This document shows positions 46,619 through 54,508 of a stretch of 64,000 bases of DNA, in pieces. Within the stretch, counting starts at the first letter, position 1; each line of letters starts with the position of its first letter. Made by a program: the position numbers and the translations under genes. The notes below the pieces were generated by a model. The model saw nothing but the letters and a program-made list of their open reading frames with translations, had not been told where the DNA came from and made no database searches. This DNA comes from Streptomyces sp. ICC1 (lineage in GTDB: Bacteria > Actinomycetota > Actinomycetes > Streptomycetales > Streptomycetaceae): contig NZ_CP030287.1 in the NCBI RefSeq assembly GCF_003287935.1, forward strand, positions 7,259,063-7,323,062, written 5' to 3'.

Positions 46619-46705
46619 ATGACCGGCAACGACGTACGCCTGTGGCGGAGGGTCCATATGGACCTGCTCCGCTACGCGGGCTGCGTGTGTCGCCCTTCCT
46701 GCTGA
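46619..46705 (+). CDS. Cysteine-rich putative leader peptide
   Basis: The 28-codon frame reads MTGNDVRLWRRVHMDLLRY then AGCVCRPSC. Three cysteines fall among the last seven residues, and the RYAGCVCRPSC ending is a recurrent actinobacterial leader-peptide type. Cysteine-rich upstream ORFs are known to act as cysteine-responsive attenuators in mycobacteria. Here it lies 175 bases before an ATP-grasp-like gene, on the same strand. I did not find a clear attenuator hairpin in between, so the regulated gene is inferred from order only. Confidence 0.65.
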   Translation: MTGNDVRLWRRVHMDLLRYAGCVCRPSC

Positions 46706-46757
46706 TTCGCCTTCCTCCGCGCGCCCCTCGTGTGCCGCGCGCTCTCGCGAACCCCCA

Positions 46758-46785
46758 GGACGGTCACCCTCCTGTCTCCTAGACT
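46758..46785 (+). promoter_or_regulatory. Possible promoter for ATP-grasp-like gene
   Basis: TAGACT (46780-46785) is a good -10 hexamer for vegetative sigma factors, with GGACGG 16 bases upstream as a weak -35. It would start a transcript after the leader peptide, in competition with attenuation control. Tentative. Confidence 0.3.
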
Positions 46786-46880
46786 CCATTGCACCGGCCG
46801 GGCCGGGACTCCCCGCTGCTCCCGGCCGCCGGCGGCGCGTACGTGCCCCGAGGTCCGGTACGGGCGGGCCCGGCGGGCTG

Positions 46881-48245
46881 GTGCGGTTCGAGGTGGCGCC
46901 CGCGCCGCCGGCCGGCTGGGCCCACGCCTGGACGGGCGGCGCGGCCGCCGTCCACGTGGGCAACGTCGCCGAGTACAACGCGCAGTTCGCCGACGCCTCC
47001 CTGGACCCCGGGCAGCGGGCCGCGCACCACTACGCCTGCCTGGCCGCCTTCTACAGTCCGCGGCCGGCGGCCCTGGTGCTGCCGCGCGCGGTGCCGGCGG
47101 GCTGGATCGCCCTGGTCGGGCGCCAACTGGGCTGGCCCGCCGGGGTGGAGGTGTACGACGGGCTCGCGGAGCGGGGCCCGGGCCTGTCGGACGCCGTACG
47201 GTCCCGGCCGGCGCTGACCGCACGGCTCACCGGGGCCGGGGGCGAGGCCGGGGCCGGGGCGCCGCTCGTACCGTGGGGCCTGACCGCGCCCTTCGCACGG
47301 CTGGCGGGGAAGCCCTGGCGGCCGGACGAGCTGCGGTACGAGTCGAAGTCGGCGGCGCACGGACTGTTCGGCCGGATCCTCGCGGAGGGCGGGCACCCCT
47401 CGATCACGCTGCCCGCCCAGTGGCGGGCGGACACCCGGCGGGCGGCTGTCCGGCTGCTGGCGGCCCGGGCCCGGGCGGGGAAGAGCACCGTTCTCAAATC
47501 GGAGCACGGCGTCGGGGGTTCGGGCACCACCGTGGTGGGCCCCGAGCGGGTCCGCGCGGCCGGCGGCGCACGGGCGGTGCTGCGGGCGCTGCCGCGCGGA
47601 CCGCTGCTGGTGGAGGAGTACGTGTCGGGCCCGGCGGACCGGGCGGAGCCGCGGGACCTCACGTACGACGGGTTCGTCGACGCGCGGGGCCGGGTGCACG
47701 AGGTCGGCGGGGCGGTGATGGACGTGGCCGACGGCGGGTACCGCGGGGCGACGGTGGGGCCGGGGGTGGTGCCCGGATGGGCGCAGGAGCCGCTGCTGGC
47801 CTTCGGGAAGGCGGTGGGCCGGGAGCTGGCGGCCGCCGGTTACCGGGGCTGGTTCGACGTCGACTTCGTCGCCGACGGCGGGGGACGGCTCGCCCCGACC
47901 GAGACCAACCTGCGCCTGACCGGACCCTCCGTCGCCTTCATGGTGGCGGCCCGCCTCGACGAGCTGCGGGGTGCGGGGCACCTCGTGCGGATCGCCGACC
48001 GGGTGGAGCTGGGGGCCCGCCTGCCGGAGGCCGCGTTCGACGATCTGTGCGAGCACCTGGCCCGCCGGTGTGCCGCGATCGGGGCGGTGTTCGTGCCGGC
48101 CATCCCGACCGGCGCCTTCGAGCCGGCGCCCTGGATGGGCGCCCTGGTGGCGGCGACCGGCAGGGAGGCGCTGGACGCGGCCGACCGGCTGGTGCGGGCC
48201 GAAGCGCTGTCCGCCGGGGCGGTGTTCGAGCGGGCGCCCCTGTGA
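46881..48245 (+). CDS. ATP-grasp-like protein of unknown substrate
   Basis: The 454-residue protein has ATP-grasp features: TVLKSEHGVGGSGTTVVGPE (nucleotide-binding Lys and Gly-rich loop), PLLVEEYVSGP, and the metal-binding end FDVDFVADGGGRLAPTETNL followed by RLTG. Such enzymes form an amide or thioester from a carboxyl-phosphate. The N-terminal 150 residues are not recognisable. Start codon GTG 46881 is uncertain because the frame is open upstream and no good Shine-Dalgarno is evident. It is convergent with the adenylation-membrane fusion gene. Confidence 0.65.
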   Translation: MRFEVAPAPPAGWAHAWTGGAAAVHVGNVAEYNAQFADASLDPGQRAAHHYACLAAFYSPRPAALVLPRAVPAGWIALVGRQLGWPAGVEVYDGLAERGPGLSDAVRSRPALTARLTGAGGEAGAGAPLVPWGLTAPFARLAGKPWRPDELRYESKSAAHGLFGRILAEGGHPSITLPAQWRADTRRAAVRLLAARARAGKSTVLKSEHGVGGSGTTVVGPERVRAAGGARAVLRALPRGPLLVEEYVSGPADRAEPRDLTYDGFVDARGRVHEVGGAVMDVADGGYRGATVGPGVVPGWAQEPLLAFGKAVGRELAAAGYRGWFDVDFVADGGGRLAPTETNLRLTGPSVAFMVAARLDELRGAGHLVRIADRVELGARLPEAAFDDLCEHLARRCAAIGAVFVPAIPTGAFEPAPWMGALVAATGREALDAADRLVRAEALSAGAVFERAPL

Positions 48246-48246
48246 C

Positions 48247-48335
48247 GCGGGGATTCGGTCCGCGGAGGGTCGGTCCGCGGGGGTTCGGTCGCGGGAACTC
48301 AGTTCGCGGGGGCCTGGTCCGCGGGGGCCTGGTCC
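48247..48335. repeat. Six ~15-bp tandem repeats at the end of the adenylation-membrane fusion gene
   Basis: Units beginning GCGGG at 48247, 48262, 48277, 48291, 48306 and 48321 follow each other; five are 15 bases and one is 14. The last two are identical and encode the ADQAP repeat at the C-terminus of the minus-strand protein, while the others lie beyond its stop. The stop codon apparently fell inside an expanding minisatellite. Confidence 0.65.
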
Positions 48336-50359
48336 ATGTCGAAGGCGCTGAGCGGAGGGCGGGACGCGTAGAGCGCCACGATCCCGGCGGCGATCATCAG
48401 CGGGATGTTGAAGGCGTAGACGAGGGCCGCCTGTTGGGGCCAGTCCTGCTTGGCGGCGAGCCGGTAGAAGTTGTCTTGCGGCCACCAGGCGGCCAGCAGG
48501 TAGACGATCGCCAGGTGGGCGGCGGCGGTGACGCGGGGACCGCGGCGCCCGTGGCGGCGCATCCGGGAGCGGCCGGCGACCAGGAAGAGCAAGCCGGCGG
48601 CGAAGGCCCAGGACTCGAAGAGGTAGAGGAGGAAGAAGAGCGCCGCGTACGGGTTCGGGACGCCGGTGAGGTCCATGGACCCCGGCCAGAGCACCGAGGC
48701 CAAGGCCATGGCGAAGGCCCCCAGCACGAGCAGCGCGACCCCGCAGAAGAACGCGAACACGGCCGTCCCGCCGGCCGTGGACTGCGGCTGGTACTTGCTG
48801 CTGACGTAGGTCGACCCGCCCAGCGCCCGGATCGCGGGCAGGGGAAGGGCGGTCCGCTGCTCGCGGCCGGCCCGGTCCCGGGGAATCCGGTGCACCCGGA
48901 ACACCGTGCGGGGCATCTCGGCGTCCGGGAGCCTTCCCGCCAGGTGCCGGCGGACCGCTCCGCCGTCGGGGAGTCCGGTGCCCGGGGGCCAGGTGTCGTC
49001 CTCCGCGCCCGGGGCGAGGTAGGCGGCGAGCACCGGCAGCGCGTTCTTGCCCTGCCCGGCACCCTCCACGCGGGCCAGGAGCACACCGCCGACCCCTTCG
49101 TGCGACCGGATCGCGGATTCGAGGGGGTGCGGGTCGAGGGTGCGGCCGTCGACGGTGATCCGGTCGCGGACGCGGCCTCGGAACTCCAGCAGCCCGTCGG
49201 GGCGCAGCGCCCCGAGGTCTCCGGTCGGGACGGCGTCACCGCCCTGCGTGCCGAGGTGGATCTCCCCGTCGCGCACGGTCGCGTGGCAGCCGGGGAAGGG
49301 CGTGCCGAGCAGCACGAGTTCCTCGGATCCGTCCAGCGGGCCCGCCAGCTGCGGGAGTTCGAACCAGGTTCCGGTGCCCGCCGTCTCGGTGAGCCCGTAG
49401 ACGTTGAGCAGCCGGGCGCCGGAGCGCAGCCGGGCGAGCAGGGCGGACTGTTCGTCGAGGTAGAGGCGGTCGCCGGTGACCGTGACCATGCGCAGCGAGC
49501 GCAGGCCGTCGTCCGGGCGGTGCAGGGTGCGGGCGAGGCCCGCCTCCCGGTCGCGCACCAGGAGCTGGGCGGCGGTGCCCGGGTCGGTGTGCAGGACGCT
49601 GACCCGCTCGGTGTCGACCGCGCGGCGCAAGGACTCGGCCGTCCAACGCGGGCCCTCGGGCAGGACGAGGGCGGCGCCCTCGCACAGGGCCCGCGTCCAT
49701 CCGGCGGCGAAGGCGGTGAGGTCCGGGGCGGCGGTGATCAGGTGCCGGTCCTCGGGAGTGAGCCCGGCCGCCCGGGCCCAGCCGTCGTGGGCGGCGAGGA
49801 GCCGGTCGTGGCCGAGGCGGACGGCCCGCCGGTCCGCGCCCGCGGTGAACAGGACGGCGGCGGTGTCGTCCCGCGGGACGCGATCCCGCACGGTGCGGGC
49901 CGGTCGATCGGCGGGCGCTCCGCCCGGCGCGGCGTCCTGCGGACCGAGGCGGATCACCCGCAGGTCGCCGACGCCGTCCAGGCGGGCCTGGTCCGCGGCG
50001 TCGGCGAGCAGCGCGAAGGGTGCGGCGGCCGCGAGTTGGAGCCGCCCGGAGCGGGGGTTCTCGACGTCGATGACGGTGTAGGCCGCGCCGGCCTTGAGGA
50101 CGGCGAGGAGGGCGACGGGGAGTTCGGCCCGCCGGCCGGCGGCCACGGCGACGACGGCCCGGTCGGGCAGTCCGGAGTTCAGCAAGTCGTGCGCCAACCG
50201 GTCGGCCAGGGCGTCGAGTTGGCCGTAGGTGAGGCTGCCGGTGCCCGCGGCGACGGCCTGGGCGCCCGGGGTGTCGCGCGCCCAGCGCTCGAAGCGGGAC
50301 AGGACGGTGTCGTCGGTGCGCCGGCCGGAGTGCGTGGAGGACTCTGATCCCTGCGTCAT
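48299..50359 (-). CDS. AMP-binding (adenylation) domain fused to a C-terminal membrane domain
   Basis: The 686-residue protein starts with an acyl-adenylate-forming domain of about 480 residues. Visible blocks are LTYGQLDALADRLAHDL (A1/A2), VAVAAGRRAELPVALLAVLK, LLNVYGLTETAGTGTW (A5-like) and TGDLGALRPDGLLEFRGRVR then DRITVDGRTLDP (A7/A8). The A3 phosphate loop is poor (AVLFTAGADRRAVRLGHDRL), so activity may be altered. Residues from about 520 hold five predicted membrane helices. No carrier or condensation domain follows. A lipid- or amino-acid-activating enzyme held at the membrane is plausible but unproved. The start is ATG 50359. Confidence 0.72.
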   Translation of the reverse strand: MTQGSESSTHSGRRTDDTVLSRFERWARDTPGAQAVAAGTGSLTYGQLDALADRLAHDLLNSGLPDRAVVAVAAGRRAELPVALLAVLKAGAAYTVIDVENPRSGRLQLAAAAPFALLADAADQARLDGVGDLRVIRLGPQDAAPGGAPADRPARTVRDRVPRDDTAAVLFTAGADRRAVRLGHDRLLAAHDGWARAAGLTPEDRHLITAAPDLTAFAAGWTRALCEGAALVLPEGPRWTAESLRRAVDTERVSVLHTDPGTAAQLLVRDREAGLARTLHRPDDGLRSLRMVTVTGDRLYLDEQSALLARLRSGARLLNVYGLTETAGTGTWFELPQLAGPLDGSEELVLLGTPFPGCHATVRDGEIHLGTQGGDAVPTGDLGALRPDGLLEFRGRVRDRITVDGRTLDPHPLESAIRSHEGVGGVLLARVEGAGQGKNALPVLAAYLAPGAEDDTWPPGTGLPDGGAVRRHLAGRLPDAEMPRTVFRVHRIPRDRAGREQRTALPLPAIRALGGSTYVSSKYQPQSTAGGTAVFAFFCGVALLVLGAFAMALASVLWPGSMDLTGVPNPYAALFFLLYLFESWAFAAGLLFLVAGRSRMRRHGRRGPRVTAAAHLAIVYLLAAWWPQDNFYRLAAKQDWPQQAALVYAFNIPLMIAAGIVALYASRPPLSAFDMDQAPADQAPAN

Positions 50360-50460
50360 GGACCGATGATGTCACCGGGCACCGACAGGTACGAGGGCGC
50401 GGAAAATCCCCCGTACGAGCGGGAGTTGACCGCTGCGGAGAGTGAGCCGCACCCCATCCC

Positions 50461-50491
50461 TTGACCTCAAGCTTGGTTGAGGTCGTAGCGT
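50461..50491 (+). promoter_or_regulatory. SoxR-type (MerR family) promoter and operator
   Basis: TTGACC (50461-50466) and TAGCGT (50486-50491) are separated by 19 bases, the stretched spacing typical of MerR-family promoters. Inside lies the palindrome ACCTCAA-GCTTGG-TTGAGGT (50464-50483), a close match to the SoxR box (CCTCAA...TTGAGG) of Streptomyces. The start codon is eight bases after the -10, so the mRNA is probably leaderless. No SoxR gene is in this window; it would act in trans. Confidence 0.8.
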
Positions 50492-50498
50492 TCCGCAC

Positions 50499-52472
50499 AT
50501 GGACATGGAAGTCACCGCTTGGACCTCGCTACACAGCGCGATCAACGCCCAGCAGGACCGCCGCCCGCTCTCGCGGGCCGGCCTGCGCCGGATCGCCGCC
50601 TTCGCCCGCCCGCACCGCCGCGGGCTGACGCTCTTCCTCCTGCTCAGCGTGGTGACCGCCCTGCTCGCGGTGGCCACCCCGGTGCTCGCCAGCCGGGTGG
50701 TCACCACGATCGTCGAGGACCGCGAAGGCGGTACGGTCACCCGCCTCGCCCTCCTCATCGCGCTGATCGCGGTCGCGGAGGCGGGCCTCGGGCTGCTCGT
50801 CCGCCGACTGTCGGCCACCCTCGGGGAGGGCCTGATCCTGGACCTGCGGACAGCCGTCTTCGACCACGTCCAGCGGATGCCGGTGGCGTTCTTCACCCGG
50901 ACCCGCACCGGGGCGCTGGTCAGCCGGCTCAACAATGACGTGATCGGTGCGCAGCGGGCCTTCAGCAACACCCTCTCGGGGGTGGTGGCCAATACCGTGA
51001 CCCTGCTGCTGACCCTGACCGTGATGCTGGGCATCTCCTGGCAGATCACCTTGCTGGCCCTCGTGCTCCTGCCTGTGTTCGTGCTGCCCGCCCGCCGGAT
51101 GGGGGCGCGGATGGCGGGCATGCAGCGCGAGGCCTCGGCGCTGAACGCCTCGATGGGCACCCAGATGACGGAACGGTTCTCCGCGCCGGGCGCCACGCTG
51201 GTGAAGCTGTTCGGGCGGCCGGCCGACGAGTCGGCGGAGTTCGCGGCGCGGGCGGCCCGGGTGCGCGACATCGGCATCCGCACGGCGATGGCCCAGTCGG
51301 CCTTCATCACCGCCCTGACCCTGGTCTCCGCCCTGGCCCTGGCGCTCGTCTACGGACTCGGCGGCCACTACGCCCTGGCCGGCTCCCTGGACGCGGGCTC
51401 CGTCGTCGCCCTCGCCCTCCTGCTGACCAGGCTGTACGCGCCGCTGACCGCGCTCGCCGGGGCGCGGGTGGAGGTGATGAGCGCCATGGTCAGCTTCGAG
51501 CGGGTCTTCGAGATCCTCGACCTGAAGCCGCTGATCTCCCAGAAGCCGGACGCCCGCCGGGTGCCGGACGGGCCGGTGGCGGTGGAGTTCGACCGGGTCT
51601 CCTTCGGCTATCCCTCGGCCGACAAGGTCTCGCTCGCCTCCCTGGAGGAGGTCGCGACCCTCGACGCGCGGGGCGGCACGCAGGTGCTGCACGAGGTGTC
51701 CTTCCGGGCCGAGCCCGGCCAGATGATCGCCCTGGTCGGCTCGTCGGGCGCCGGCAAGTCGACCATCGCGCAGCTGCTGCCGCGGCTGTACGACACGGAC
51801 GAGGGTGCGGTCCGCCTCGGCGGGATCGACGTACGGGACCTCACGGCCGACTCCATCCGCGACACGCTGGGCATGGTCACGCAGGACGGCCACCTCTTCC
51901 ACGAGTCGGTACGGGCCAATCTGCTGCTGGCCCGCCCGGGGGCGGGAGAGGACGAGATCTGGGAGGCCCTGCGCCGGTCCCGCCTCGACGGGCTCGTGGC
52001 CTCGCTCCCGGACGGGCTCGACACGGTCGTCGGCGAGCGCGGCTACCGGCTGTCCGGCGGGGAGCGCCAGCGGCTCACCATCGCCCGGCTGCTGCTGGCC
52101 AGGCAGCGGGTGGTGATCCTGGACGAGGCCACGGCCCATCTGGACTCCACCTCGGAGGCGGCGGTCCAGGAAGCCCTCGGCGAGGCCCTGGCGGGCCGCA
52201 CGGCCGTGGTGATCGCCCACCGGCTGTCGACGGTGCAGGCGGCGGACCTGATCCTGGTGGTGGAGGAGGGGCGGATCGTGGAACGCGGCACGCACGCCGC
52301 GCTGCTGGCGATGGGCGGACGGTACGAGGAGCTGTACCGCACCCAGTTCGCGTCGGACGCCCCGGAAGACGCTCAGGCGGACGCCCAGGAGGACGCCCAG
52401 GAGGACGCGCCGTCGGACACGTCGTCGGCGCAAGCCCTGCCGGGCGGCGCGGCGGCCGCGCACGGCGGATGA
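50499..52472 (+). CDS. ABC exporter half-transporter under SoxR-type promoter
   Basis: The 657-residue protein fuses a six-helix exporter membrane domain (residues 30-335) to an ATPase domain with Walker A ALVGSSGAGKSTIAQLLPRL, signature RLSGGERQRLTIARLLLA, Walker B VVILDEATAHLDS and switch His in AVVIAHRLSTV. A repetitive acidic tail (APEDAQADAQEDAQEDAPSD) follows. It probably forms a homodimeric drug/redox-metabolite exporter. An ABC transporter is among the SoxR targets of S. coelicolor, activated by redox-cycling antibiotics such as actinorhodin, so export of redox-active compounds is likely. Confidence 0.88.
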   Translation: MDMEVTAWTSLHSAINAQQDRRPLSRAGLRRIAAFARPHRRGLTLFLLLSVVTALLAVATPVLASRVVTTIVEDREGGTVTRLALLIALIAVAEAGLGLLVRRLSATLGEGLILDLRTAVFDHVQRMPVAFFTRTRTGALVSRLNNDVIGAQRAFSNTLSGVVANTVTLLLTLTVMLGISWQITLLALVLLPVFVLPARRMGARMAGMQREASALNASMGTQMTERFSAPGATLVKLFGRPADESAEFAARAARVRDIGIRTAMAQSAFITALTLVSALALALVYGLGGHYALAGSLDAGSVVALALLLTRLYAPLTALAGARVEVMSAMVSFERVFEILDLKPLISQKPDARRVPDGPVAVEFDRVSFGYPSADKVSLASLEEVATLDARGGTQVLHEVSFRAEPGQMIALVGSSGAGKSTIAQLLPRLYDTDEGAVRLGGIDVRDLTADSIRDTLGMVTQDGHLFHESVRANLLLARPGAGEDEIWEALRRSRLDGLVASLPDGLDTVVGERGYRLSGGERQRLTIARLLLARQRVVILDEATAHLDSTSEAAVQEALGEALAGRTAVVIAHRLSTVQAADLILVVEEGRIVERGTHAALLAMGGRYEELYRTQFASDAPEDAQADAQEDAQEDAPSDTSSAQALPGGAAAAHGG

Positions 52473-52545
52473 TGGCCGGCAGGGCCTCACTGCCCGCCCC
52501 TCACCCCTCACCCCTCGTCCTCACCCTTGGGAGCAGGAACAGCCG

Positions 52546-52926
52546 ATGGACATCAAACTGGAACTGGTCGCCGTCCCGGTCACCGACATCGACCGCGCCA
52601 AGGCCTTCTACGAGCGCGTCGGCTTCCACTCCGACCACGACGTCACGGTCAGCGAGGACATCCGCTTCGTCCAGCTGACCCCGCCCGGCTCGGCCTGCTC
52701 GATCGCCATCGGCAAGGGCCTCACCCGGATGACCCCCGGCTCGCTGGACAACATGCAGGTCGTGGTCGCGGACATCGAGGAGGCGTTCGCCGACCTCAAG
52801 GGCCGCGGCATCGAGGTGACGGAGATCCAGGACCTGCCCTGGGGTTCCTTCGTCTACTTCTCCGATCCGGACGGCAACGGCTGGGCGGTCCAGCAGACCA
52901 CCCCCCGCACGGCCCCGGCGGGCTGA
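52546..52926 (+). CDS. VOC family (glyoxalase/bleomycin-resistance fold) protein
   Basis: The 126-residue protein carries two beta-alpha-beta-beta-beta modules: KLELVAVPVTDIDRAKAFYE, GFHSDHDVTVSEDIRFVQLT, and VVVADIEEAFADLKGRGIEV with FVYFSDPDGNGWAVQQ. The DPDGNGW ending is typical of glyoxalase-like metalloenzymes and antibiotic-binding proteins. ATG 52546 after GGAGCAGGAA. It follows the SoxR-promoter exporter by 73 bases and may share its transcript, hinting at detoxification. Confidence 0.85.
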   Translation: MDIKLELVAVPVTDIDRAKAFYERVGFHSDHDVTVSEDIRFVQLTPPGSACSIAIGKGLTRMTPGSLDNMQVVVADIEEAFADLKGRGIEVTEIQDLPWGSFVYFSDPDGNGWAVQQTTPRTAPAG

Positions 52927-53056
52927 GTGGTACGGGCGGGCGCGACGGAGCCCGCCGGATTCGGACCGAAACGCCTCGGATGGGGTGATCGCCCCCGGAC
53001 CCGTGGAGACTGTCCCCCGGGGAACACCCGAGGGACGACCGAATGGGAGTGAAGCC

Positions 53057-53917
53057 GTGAGCGCCGTCGCACTGCTGGGGACCGGGATCATGGGGTCGGG
53101 CATGGCCCGGAACCTGCTCAAGGCCGGACTCGAGGTCCGCGTGTGGAACCGGACCAGGGAGAAGGCGGCCGCGCTGGCCGCCGACGGTGCGACGGTCTGC
53201 GACAGCCCGGCCGAGGCGGTGGCCGGGGCCGAGGTGGTGATCACCATGCTGGCCGATGGCGCGGCGGTGGCCCGGGCCATGGCCGCGGCCGAGGAGGGGC
53301 TCACCGCCGGCCAGGTCTGGGCGCAGATGGGCACGGTCGGCGTGGCCTCGCTGGAGGAGCTGGCCGTCTTCGCCCAGGAGCGCGGGCTCGTCTTCGTCGA
53401 CGCACCGGTGCAGGGCACCCGCGAGCCCGCCGAGGCCGGAACCCTGGTGGTACTGGTCTCCGGACCGGCCGACCCCCGGCTGGACCCGGTCTTCGCGGCC
53501 GTCGGCAGCAAGGTGCTGCCGGTCGGGGACGCGCCGGGTGCGGCGACCCGGCTGAAGCTGGCCACGGTCGGGTACGCGATCACGGTGACGGCGGCCGTGG
53601 GCGAGGCCCTGGCGCTGGCCGAGGGGCTCGGGGTGGACACGGAACTGTTCGCGCGGGTCGTGACGGGCGGGCCGATGGACAGCCCCTACCTCCAGGCCAA
53701 GATGCGGGCCGTGCTGGAGCGGGACTTCACTCCGAGCTTCACGGTGCGCGGCGCCGAGAAGGACACCGGGCTGATCGCCGATGCCGCCGGGGCGGCCGGG
53801 ATCTCGGTGGACCTGGCGCTCGCCGCGCGGGCCCGTTTCCACCGTGCCGACGAACTGGGCCACGGCGCCGAGGACATGGCCGCCGGCTATTTCGCGAGCT
53901 TCCCCGACCAGCCCTGA
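53057..53917 (+). CDS. NAD(P)-dependent beta-hydroxyacid dehydrogenase family protein
   Basis: The 286-residue protein shows the family layout: a Rossmann domain starting VALLGTGIMGSGMARNLLKA (GxGxxG), NRTREK (NADP-type Arg), the substrate motif FVDAPVQGTREPAEAGTLVV, the catalytic Lys in ATRLKLATVGYAI, and a helical C-domain with SFTVRGAEKDTGLIADAAG. Such enzymes oxidise 3-hydroxyisobutyrate-like acids or reduce succinic semialdehyde. Several Streptomyces relatives are imine reductases. GTG 53057 after GGGAG. The reaction remains open. Confidence 0.83.
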   Translation: MSAVALLGTGIMGSGMARNLLKAGLEVRVWNRTREKAAALAADGATVCDSPAEAVAGAEVVITMLADGAAVARAMAAAEEGLTAGQVWAQMGTVGVASLEELAVFAQERGLVFVDAPVQGTREPAEAGTLVVLVSGPADPRLDPVFAAVGSKVLPVGDAPGAATRLKLATVGYAITVTAAVGEALALAEGLGVDTELFARVVTGGPMDSPYLQAKMRAVLERDFTPSFTVRGAEKDTGLIADAAGAAGISVDLALAARARFHRADELGHGAEDMAAGYFASFPDQP

Positions 53918-54029
53918 GCCTGACCCGGGCCCCGGCCCGGCCCCGGCCCGGTCTCGCTGCCGCTGCCCGCTGCCCGCTGCCGCGGAAAACGGCTGTCGCC
54001 CCGCCGGAGCGCCCGGCTACGGTCCGGTC

Positions 54030-54476
54030 ATGAACCGGACCCGCACGCGTGACCGCCGCCCGGCCCGGCCGCGGGCCGGGCGCCCGTCCTCCCCGCTCCC
54101 CCTGGGGCCGGCCGGGTCCTTGCCGGCCGAAGGGGCGGGGGTGGTGCTCGTCGGCTTCTTCTCCGGCAAGCGCAAGGACTTCGCCACGGTCATGGACGCG
54201 GCCGCCGCCGGGCTGGCCGCCCGGGGGATCCGGGTCCTGGGCCGCGCCGTCCAGCGCCGCGGCGTCTCGGACGGCGGCGTGCGCAAGATGTCCTGGCCGC
54301 TCTCCTCGCGGACCCTCATCCGCGGTGGGAAGGCCCGTGAGGTGACGGTGCTCCGGGAGGCCGTCGGAGCCGACGCGGTCGTCTTCGTCAATCCGCTGAC
54401 GGACCACCAGCGCCGGGTCCTCGCGGAGCTCTTCGGCTGCCCCGCCGTCAGCCTCGCCGACGCTCCCGCCGAGTAG
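54030..54476 (+). CDS. Stand-alone HflX N-terminal-domain-like protein
   Basis: The 148-residue protein resembles only the nucleotide-binding N-terminal domain of GTPase HflX: VLVGFFSGKRKDFATVMDAA, GIRVLGRAVQRRGVSDGGV, IRGGKAREVTVLREAVGADA and VVFVNPLTDHQRRVLAELFG. The GTPase domain of HflX with its P-loop is absent, and the gene ends naturally. Full HflX acts on stalled ribosomes; a stand-alone domain could modulate that or have a separate stress role. It begins with a basic, disordered tail of about 35 residues. ATG 54030. Confidence 0.65.
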   Translation: MNRTRTRDRRPARPRAGRPSSPLPLGPAGSLPAEGAGVVLVGFFSGKRKDFATVMDAAAAGLAARGIRVLGRAVQRRGVSDGGVRKMSWPLSSRTLIRGGKAREVTVLREAVGADAVVFVNPLTDHQRRVLAELFGCPAVSLADAPAE

Positions 54477-54508
54477 GCCGGCCCGGCTCCCACCCACACC
54501 GCCCGCGC

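Noticed and set aside
46774..46800. CTGTCTCCTAGACTCCAT looked like a fourth Nextera adapter remnant.
   Set aside because: Similarity ends after about 13 bases. No gene is cut at the site, the following part does not match either adapter arm, and TAGACT is better read as a -10 promoter element.
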